NCBI GenBank assembly: GCA_027627225.1
Contig: CM051027.1
Span: 45,260,618 to 45,324,617, forward strand
Direction of reading: 5' to 3'
Length of the DNA: 64,000 nucleotides
Source: Congeria kusceri
Taxonomy: Eukaryota > Mollusca > Bivalvia > Myida > Dreissenidae
Part shown: positions 56,184 to 64,000 of the stretch, in pieces
Layout of the letters: every line of letters starts with the position of its first letter
How positions within the stretch are numbered: position 1 is the first letter of the stretch
Notes under the pieces: generated by a model
What the model was told of the DNA's origin: nothing
The model's database searches: none
Seen by the model: the letters and a program-made list of their open reading frames with translations, nothing else
Position numbers and translations under genes: made by a program

Positions 56184-56257
56184 AGGTCCCACCGGGGTTT
56201 GAACCCGGGAACTCCGGATTAAAAGGCTGTCGCCGCAACCAATTGGCCAGTCCAATT
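56184..56257 (-). repeat. tRNA-like sequence, unit 2
   Basis: Paralogue of 48174-48246. AATTGGCCAG replaces the better A box, so it is more decayed. Confidence 0.65.
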
Positions 56258-56277
56258 TCTATATTTATCCATGCATC

Positions 56278-57940
56278 AGGCCTGAATTAAAAAATCTTTT
56301 GTTTGCCCTTTACCGACCCGAAATTTTAGAGGCGGGTCGGTAGGTAGGAAAAATATTTTATTTTTTTCAAAAAATTTAATCATTGTCGTACAGTAATGTC
56401 TTAATTTAAATAGCAATACATTATAATTGTATCTTTGTTTGAAAATCACAATTACTTTCTTTATCTTGACTGATACAACCAAGATTATACATGGTAAAAC
56501 TGGCTTTAATATGGAACATAACATAAAATAGACTACACAATGCTTTAAAAACAAATTGTGATGTACATGTATTCTATTTAATACCAATGTCTGAATTGAC
56601 TAGACAAACATATTAATTAGTACAGCATTAATACATATTGTCTGACAAGACAACATGTGTATTACTATCAATGGCTGAACTGACTTGACAGTCCTAATCA
56701 TATTAATACAGTACAAATACATGCTGTTTGACTAGACAAATGTCAAATCAATGAATTGAAAACTAAAATAATTTGATGAAAATGTCACAAATAAGAAAAT
56801 CACAAACGTTGTTAACTGTGATGCCTCTGTCCTCTCAAATATAAAGGGTGCTTTTGAATATGACAATTTAACAAAGAACAGTTACTAGTATCATTGGTAA
56901 AATTTTGGTTGCTGATAGAATAATTATTTCTTAACAAAGCCAATATCGACATACACTTTTTTGTTAATATCAGGGTGAAATTTTTCTGCACTGCCACTTG
57001 TTGATTTGCTAACTGAAGTCGAAACTTTGTCGGTAATTTTCTTGTTTTTTTCTACCACGTAAATATATCATACATCGTCCGACGTTTAACTTGTTTCAAC
57101 TTTATGATTTTTGTATTTATGTATTGATTTCAACAAACACGATAGAGGTTAGAAACAGGTAAATAAAATCTCCATATGGTCCCATTGTAAAACAGAAAAA
57201 TTTCATGGCATCATTCGCTACTTCTCTTTGATTTAGATATTGCAAGTCTGATCTTCTTAGGAAAGATGGTTCTCTCTGCTTTCAAAATTTAAATTAAAAA
57301 AAAATATGTTAAGCTACGTCTAAGAAAATTCATCTAACTTGATTGTAGTCACCTGTAAGAAACACTCACGATTTCGACAAAAGCACATGCTGCCTATACA
57401 ATAAACTGCTGAATATTCAAATTTCAAGTAATTCGCTGTCATGATACATCAAAATGCACAAAAGACATGTCGTTTCAGGAAATAACCATTTAAGCCAGTG
57501 TCCGTTATGCGAAATGTCTCTTTCTTTTGACAGAAGAAAAAACTAACTATTTCATATAAGGAAAACGTTAAAGGACCACCCTACTATTTACTGGTATCTA
57601 ACCTTGAAACAAGACGTTATTCTATACGTAGATAATGACGTCATACGTCGACCGGTGTGTACACGACAAAACGTGAAATACACCATGTTTACTAGTATCC
57701 GGTCACTAGGCGCTTATTTTCACACTCAAGCGTATTATACTCTTTTGTTCAAGCGCCTTTATGATAAAAATTGCAGCCCATGAAAGTTGTGAGCCAAAAA
57801 AAAGTGAAATTTAAAGCAAAGAAAAATAACTAAATAACAAAATAATTACCGCAGATTTTGCAATTAATTTTTTTGAGTCGGCGGCTTGTTTGTGGGTCGG
57901 TCGGTAAAGGGCAAACAAACTTAATTTTAATGTAAGCCTT
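56278..57940. mobile_element. 1.66 kb non-autonomous DNA transposon with ~40 bp TIRs
   Basis: The left end AGGCCTGAATTAAAA... TTGTTTGCCCTTTACCGACC pairs with the right end, whose complement reads AGGCTTACATTAAAA... TTGTTTGCCCTTTACCGACC. Unit 1 near 48262 has the empty site. The GGGTCGGTAGG / GTCGGTCGGTAAAGG sub-ends are CG-richer than the interior. The minus frame 56587-56276 shows no transposase motif. No certain target duplication was seen. Confidence 0.8.
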
Positions 57941-57944
57941 ATTT

Positions 57945-58935
57945 ACTTTATTTAAGTGACCCACGTGTTGTCAACAATTTTAACGAAAACAACACAAACA
58001 CTCCAAATTATTCATCGTTTTTAGTATTACAAACGCTTTATAATTTTATCAATTTCAACTGATGATTACTCATAAACAAAACGCTATTTACGGTATATTT
58101 TATGTCCAACGTGTTATTTCGCTCCCTTATATTCACTGTTCTTTTAGTTTTGGAATCTGTAACAAAAAGTTGAAAAAAATGTCAATTTGCCAATCTGTGA
58201 ACAGGTCCCTTTAACAACATAGTTTAGAACTACAAAGAACAATATATCTATATTGCTGCTTTTTCTGAAATTAACATTTTTTGTAAATGTAATGTGTATT
58301 AAATCGAAATTGAATCAAAACAATCAAATAAAAAACAAATCAAAACAACAACAACATTATTCTCATTGATATACATGTTATAGTCGATATATATACATAA
58401 GTTGAAGTGCACTCATTTTATCAATAAAAAAGTAAAAATGTAATACATAGACAACTGTATATATTGGGTCAAAAACAATATGGAAGGTAATAAATACATG
58501 TAACAACAAACTACAAGTTGGTACGTTATTAATATAACAATGAAATTGGTTGCATATGAAACAAAGGTAACAAAAACCCTCAAAAGAAATTGTAAATTCT
58601 ATTTAATAGAACTCATATAAGAAATAGATTGGATAACAACTAGAAAAAGTATATTTCGCACATATAATGCAGTAAATTACTGCAATTCATTCTAAAATAT
58701 TTCTCGTATTACATCTGCACATCTATACATAATTGTCTTGCGTAGTATGTCTTCTTCATAAGCTCTAATCATTTCACTATATTAAGAACATGCTCTGACA
58801 ATGGTACTTCATCATTGTGAAAGTAATTTCTTTATTGAACCCTGTTGTAAGTTTATCATTATTACTGCTGCACAAGTTATTGACGGCTGGAAAAGTTGGT
58901 TATTAATATTAAGAAGGACCTATACAAGACGGCTG
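57945..58935. other. non-coding stretch of unit 2
   Basis: Aligns with 48262-49250; nothing recognised. Confidence 0.5.
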
Positions 58936-58939
58936 GGCC

Positions 58940-59440
58940 TAATGGACCTCGGTCGCTCACCTGAGTTTAATAAATAATACTGGATAAACCTTGTAAAAAT
59001 TTAAAAGCATGTTCATACATGTTTAAAGGAAAATGTTGGACCACTGACAACCATGTTTTTAGTAACACAAATAATTTGAAAGGAATTTTGGAGACAGTCA
59101 CCCAACAAACTGTTCAGTGAAACAATTTTGAAATACAATAAGTTGTTCAAATTTTTTGAAATACAATAAGTTTAAAAAAAAATTTGAAATAAGTTTTTCA
59201 AGATTTCAATATAGACATTTAAGGAAAACCTTTACAGCCCTGGCTGCCATGTCAAACTAAGTTGAAGGAATTTTGTAGAGGGTCATGCATGGAACATTAA
59301 TTACCTTGAAATCCAGTCAGCACTTACAAAAAATATCAAGTTAATAGCTTACATGCTTTTGTAGATATGAAGGAAAAACATGAAAATGTGGACAGAAGGA
59401 CGGACAGACAGGGTAAATTACTATAGGGTACCCGCAAACA
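58940..59440 (+). repeat. interspersed repeat with GACGGACAGACAGGG end, unit 2
   Basis: Paralogue of 49255-49725, with a local duplication of TTTGAAATACAATAAGTT (about 59130 and 59156). Confidence 0.5.
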
Positions 59441-59559
59441 CTGTAGCGAAGGCAAATTATGTCTTGAATAATTGATCCGGTCAGTTGAAGATGTCTATCT
59501 AAGGTGCAGAAGTCATTCAAGTTTGCACAGTACTTTTGAAGTAGAAGCATCCACTGCAT

Positions 59560-60635
59560 ACTCTGACACTGGTGTTACTGTACCATAGTTGTTGTGCTGA
59601 AATAATCATCAAGAAGGAAAATACATAACTAACTTGTATTAGGAATAATATTTAAGTTGAATCGTGATCTTTGTTGCCTCACCACTGTAATGAACATCTC
59701 TAATGTTTGCATTTTACTAGGTAAGTATTTGAAAGATTTTTTTTAATGTAGACAGGGACTATGCTAAATATACAGTTTAACAACCAATACAGTCCTTAGC
59801 ATGGACCAGGCATAATTTTCTCATGCAGTAATAACAAACATATGCATACTTCAAAAAGACAACCTTAAATCTATAAAAATTTATCCACATGAATAATTTA
59901 TCATAATCCGTTAGCCTGATGTACATTCTGTTAACAATCAAGACATCTTTGTTGGAAAATATTTGTCAACATTATGTCACAAAAGTGTCTGAATGTTTGT
60001 TGTCATCAAGAAAAGCAATTTCATGTTCATTAAAATGATTGAACACTGCTTAATGGACCTTTAAATAATTAAGAAAATAACTACTGAATCATATGATTTA
60101 TGTCAGTAAGATCTTGTTTACTTCCTATTTGAGAAGTTTCATGCAATGCTTTCAGACATGAAATTATATTAGCAATAAACTGATTGTACAAATGGTGACC
60201 ACTGACATTCTGAAGAAAACAATCCCTGTCTTCCTGATTTTTTTTGACCAGAATGTTATTTTTCTTCATATTTTTTGTCAAATCGCCATTGCAATTTGAG
60301 CATATCGGTGACAGTGTTCAATTATGTCTTAGATTTATATTTCACTTTTCATCTGTCTTTGGAATTTTTTCCTATGACTATTGTCAAACTTCCTGAATTT
60401 TCAGATTTTTCACAATTTTTAAATTCCTTTTAAAAAAAAACACTTTCCCTTGTTTCCAGAGGCCACCTTGGAATAATAGAACAAATCTATGAATGAAGCT
60501 AGTCAGAAAAAACTCTCTTGAATCAAGCCATGAACATGATATATAATGATTTTATTGCACATAATAAAATCATTTCATAGTTTTATAAATGAACTAACCA
60601 GTACACTTGAAAAATGTTAACAGATGTCTGCAAAT
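59560..60635. other. 1.1 kb present only in unit 2, no gene seen
   Basis: Unit 1 jumps from the counterpart of 59545 to the MITE fragment. The sequence is AT-rich; a 66-codon minus frame (60281-60081) shows no domain. It may have been lost from unit 1 together with the MITE end. Confidence 0.4.
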
Positions 60636-61372
60636 AACAAGAGTTGTCTCAGGACAACATGCTTGACAATTCATTCCGCTTTGATAAAATATATTTTCTG
60701 TCAGTGACCTTACATAATGAACCCGAAGACCTTTGTGAAGTATCAATTGATTATCTGTAGTAGTTACAGAGATACTCATTTGCACCAAACCTTAGCATGA
60801 ATATTTCTAAGTACAAAAAGAGGCATACTTCTGCTAAAATGCTGGCCACAGTTATGGGCCTTGGCCAGTAACCTTATGTTATTACCATGAAAACATGTGT
60901 GAAGTTTCAGATGAATATCTGTAGTAGTTACAACGATATTTACTTGCACGCAAATCTAAACCTCAATTTTCTCTTGCACACGAACCTTAACCTGACTTTT
61001 CGAAGTACAAAAGGGGTATTATTCTGCTAAAATGTTGGTCACAGTTATGGGCCTTGGCCAGTGACCGTATATAATGACCCTGAATACATGTGTGAAGTTT
61101 TAATTGAATATCTGTAGTAGATATGGAGTTGGTACATGCACACTTAAACCTGAAGTTGTTTAAGTATACAAAGGAGTATAATTCTGCTAAATTGCAGGTA
61201 ACCGTTATAGACCTTGGTCTATGACCTAACAAAATGACCCCGAAGACATGTGTGAAGTTTCAATTAAATATCTGTAGTAGTTACAGACATATATACTTGT
61301 TGCACCTTAACCAGAAAATTACATCGACGCTGACGAACGGGTAAGAAGTATAGCTCGGACTATTCGATCAAG
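60636..61372 (-). repeat. full-length AGCTCGACTATTC-type MITE, minus
   Basis: It runs from AACAAGAGTTGTCTCAGGAC to GCTCGGACTATTCGATC, with four internal units carrying GGCCTTGGCCAGT and GAATATCTGTAGTAG at ~165-170 bp spacing. It is more diverged than 51769-52395. Confidence 0.75.
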
Positions 61373-61928
61373 ACTGAAATTTAATTAACCTGGGAAATGT
61401 ACTGCCTCCTTCTTTGACATCTTTTTGTTCCTTTTATCACTTCACCACATCCAGTATGCTCATAGTGTCACTGCAATAAACATATTTATTTTAAACATCT
61501 GATTACTATAAACTCTTGCAGAATCAGGTTTATTCTATGTGTACAACATTTATCAACTGAAAGTCTAAGTAATTTAAAAATGTGCATTTTTTTTTCTCGA
61601 CAAAGATCTGCCAGTATTACTAAGGGTTCACAAATTAAACTTTCAATTTGTTGTTTCAGCATTGTTTCTTACATGAGGCGTTTAAATTATATACATGTAC
61701 ATCTTAAAGAATGAAATCACTATACATCAATTTAGATATTGTTATAGTTTTTTACTTATGATAATTTAATACTATAAAATCCAACAGCACATTCCTACAG
61801 AAGCAATGAGTAAACAACTGTAATCAAAATAATGGTAATATCTCATTTTCAGAGCATAAAAATCAAACCTGTAGTTGTGTTGTTCTCTTAGCAAGCATGT
61901 TTTATGATCTTCTGCTGACCACGACTGT

Positions 61929-62575
61929 GATAATGTTGCTTTATCTGTTCTGTTTCCGTTGAAAGAAGCACAATGTTAATTTATATGAACAAATAATGTC
62001 TTAAATATGAAATAAGTATCTCAGATTGATACCTCATGATTTAAAAATACTTTATTCTGCATAAAATATATTTTAGTTTCAGGTTACATGACCAAATAAA
62101 CTAGGGTAGGTAAGTACGTAGGCTTTTTATTTATTTAATAAATGGTCAACTTAAAGATTCTACTACTGAATGAATATTCAAAACACTGTAGTAATATAGT
62201 TTGACAAGTAGATGCTATCAAAACAAAACACTAATTAAATCACAAAAAAACCAAAAAAACATTTAGTTATTAAAAAAACAAAAAAATATCTGACAAACTC
62301 AATAAAATGTTCTACGGTCAGGGCATTTTAAGGGTAGGTTGGGTAACCTGAAACCAATTTGTGTACGCCTAACAACAGTACTCAAGTTCTACAGGTAAAA
62401 ATAATTCAGTTGTGGTTGTTAACTGTGTTTTTTAGAGGATTTTGTGAAGGGTCTCATTTGTCATAACCAAAAGTTAGTGTATTTTTTCGAATTGCAAAGG
62501 TATCCTTTTTACCAAATACAAAAAAAAAATCACAATAACATTTCATCACTAGTAAGAATCTGCTTTATGCCTCAG
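61929..62575. other. AT-rich spacer
   Basis: No gene. A-rich runs lie at 62237-62290. GGTAGGTAAG and GGGTAGGTTGGG words are present but not arrayed. Confidence 0.5.
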
Positions 62576-62960
62576 TCACATTTCCGGCCGGTGACCGTAG
62601 ACCGGTGGTAATCGGTGGCGTGAGCGATGCCCCAACATCGGTCCTCATCGGCCATGTAGTCGTTAACACATCTATCACAGCGACAGGCATCGTACGGAGG
62701 CCGTGCATACCCCCGCCGATGATCGTACGGCGAGTGACTCCAGAGGGAAACATTTTTTGATCGTCGTGGTACCGATTACCGGCCGGACATCGACCGGACA
62801 TCGGACAGTCTTCATCGATCATCCTACAATGCTCGGCCGGTGACCGGACGGTGAATCGGACATCGTACAATTATTGGCCAGCCATCTTACAGACATTGTA
62901 GGATGCCCGGGTGATGGTCGGCCGAAGTAACTTCAACTCCCGTGGCCGATGGCGATTCTT
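62575..62960 (+). repeat. CpG-rich 5' terminal region of the Harbinger element
   Basis: Overlapping words CCGGCCGGTGACCG (62583, 62834), CATCGGAC/CGGACATCG (four or more) and CGTACGG (twice, inverted context) fill about 300 bases with abrupt GC rise at 62578. Subterminal repeats of this type are expected transposase binding sites. The complementary right end is outside the window. The minus frame 62870-62565 is a shadow. Confidence 0.55.
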
Positions 62961-62972
62961 TCGGACAAGTAG

Positions 62973-62979
62973 TATAAAA
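62973..62979 (+). promoter_or_regulatory. TATA box
   Basis: TATAAAA lies 41 bases before the ATG at 63014 and would place the start site around 63003, giving a very short leader. Confidence 0.55.
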
Positions 62980-63013
62980 TGACCATCCTACCTAGCATGG
63001 TCAATCAACCACA

Positions 63014-64000
63014 ATGGCTTTGGCACCGAGACATCTAAGATTGGCCATGCTGCAGCAACAACTCGCACAAGCCCGGCTTCAACATGACGTTATCTTGGTG
63101 GCGTTGTTGGAAGAAGTAGAACGAGAGCGGCAAAGAGCCCCAAGACGAAGAAGGTGGTGGGTCCGAGACTGGATCTTGAGAAGATCCCTGTTTGGGCAAT
63201 ACGAAACTCTTATGAGGGAGATTGAGGCGGAGCATTCGTCAGACTTCAAGTCTTTCCTCCGCATGCAGCCGGAGATGTTCTACGAGCTTCTGGCACGAGT
63301 GGGGCCACGCATCGCCAAGAAGACAACGTAAGTTTACCTGAACTTGTGGTGAATTTACTTCAAATTGTTCAAACACATATGTTCCAAATCTATTTTATAC
63401 TGCAAGATGTTAATGGTATTTTTTCTCCTTTTTATGTTTCAGGCAGAGGACACCCTTGGCACCTGGTCTCAAGTTGGCGATCACGCTCCGCTTCCTGGCC
63501 ACTGGCGCCAGTTACCACGACCTGGCCTTCGCGTTTCGAGTCCCCCACAACACTATCTCGCTGTTTATACCGGGGGTCTGCCACGCCATCTTCGAAGAAT
63601 ACCAGGCTGAGGTGTGGGAGACTCCGTCGACCGAAGACGCCTGGCGGGAAGTGGCACAGCAGTTCCACGACAAGTGGAACTTCCCTCATTGCTGCGGGGC
63701 CTTGGACGGCAAACATATCGCCATTCAGAAGCCGCCAAATAGCGGCACGCTGTACTACAACTTCAAGGGGTTCTTCTCCACGGTGATGCTTGCGCTTGTG
63801 GACGCTGACTACAAGTTCCTCTGGGTCGACGTGGGAGCCAACGGTGCATCATCAGACGCGGGCATCTTCAACCGCTCGCGGCTGGAGCCCGCGCTACGCC
63901 AGGGCACTCTCGGTCTCCCCCCGCCGGACCCGCTGCCCAACGACGACCAAGACACTCCATACTTCATTGTTGGGGATGACGCTTTCCCTCTCCGCACGTA
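63014..64000 (+). CDS. PIF/Harbinger transposase, two exons, cut by window end
   Basis: Exon 1 is 63014-63327, exon 2 starts at 63443; the 115-base intron is GTAAGT...TTTCAG and splits a Thr codon. The TAA seen when reading on at 63329 is intronic. Exon 1 has an Arg-rich stretch (RAPRRRRWWVRDWILRR) and FLRMQPEMFYELLARVGPRI. Exon 2 gives LKLAITLRFLATGASYHDL, CGALDGKHIAI (first catalytic Asp), YYNFKGFFS, LWVDVGANG, and FIVGDDAFPL (second Asp). The catalytic Glu lies beyond 64000. All 185 exon 2 codons present are open, so the copy is likely young. Harbinger transposases excise and reinsert DNA; many need a separate Myb-like partner, not seen here. Confidence 0.9.

Larger units (their letters stand above)
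50711..61928 (+). repeat. tandem segmental duplication, unit 2 (11.2 kb)
   Basis: Colinear with 39690-50563. Specific to unit 2: internal duplication at 51084-51690, a 1.66 kb TIR element at 56278-57940, and about 1.1 kb at 59560-60635. It lacks the Penelope-like element. Confidence 0.85.

Noticed and set aside
62565..62870. 101-codon minus ORF
   Set aside because: It overlaps the CpG-rich subterminal repeat region; open because of GC bias, no domain.
63346..63786. ORFs in other frames over Harbinger exon 2 (63346-63786, 63365-63610, minus 63716-63432, minus 63997-63809)
   Set aside because: Shadows of the spliced transposase frame in GC-rich sequence.

Overview
This is a metazoan, AT-rich, intron-containing window with no prokaryotic features. 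Several interspersed repeats look like families I associate with bivalve mollusc genomes: a hairpin-ended MITE starting AGCTCGACTATTC, tRNA-headed SINEs, arrays of TTGCTAATTGCC-type words, and repeats ending in 'GACAGACGGAC'. A bivalve, possibly a dreissenid or a related heterodont, is my best guess; it rests on memory of repeats, not on a marker gene. I see no complete host gene. Almost everything recognisable is mobile DNA in several age layers.

Layout. 1-3.1 kb: the end of a DDE transposase on + faces a SAP-SWIM-YqaJ nuclease gene on -, the two-gene layout I recall for IS4EU/ISL2EU transposons. A MITE and a SINE sit between them. 3.58-14.6 kb: an 11 kb composite. Two head-to-tail copies of a non-coding element are bounded by minisatellite-like inverted termini. 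Copy A carries a truncated LINE with a 5 bp target duplication. Copy B carries a nearly full-length 5.1 kb LINE, and copy A preserves the empty site. 14.6-15.4 kb: a second truncated LINE, then a CpG-rich hairpin MITE.

15.5-38.6 kb: non-coding at first sight, but related blocks recur in a largely constant order, so I read it as an old head-to-tail array of roughly 3-5.5 kb units. Embedded in it are minisatellites, a 21 bp period palindrome array, G-tracts and a SINE with clear target duplications. 38.7-39.3 kb: four diverged copies of a ~165 bp satellite.

39.7-61.9 kb: a tandem segmental duplication of two ~11 kb units that still align almost throughout. Unit 1 gained a Penelope-like retroelement (RT plus GIY-YIG) inside a MITE. 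Unit 2 gained a 1.66 kb TIR element, an internal tandem duplication and extra sequence. Both units share candidate 3'-terminal exons of an unrecognised gene. 62.6-64 kb: a CpG-rich 5' region, a TATA box and an apparently intact PIF/Harbinger transposase with one intron, cut by the window end.

The coding content therefore serves transposition: DDE transposases, a recombinase-like nuclease, and LINE and Penelope polyproteins. Nested insertions give a relative chronology, because empty-site paralogues lie inside the same window.
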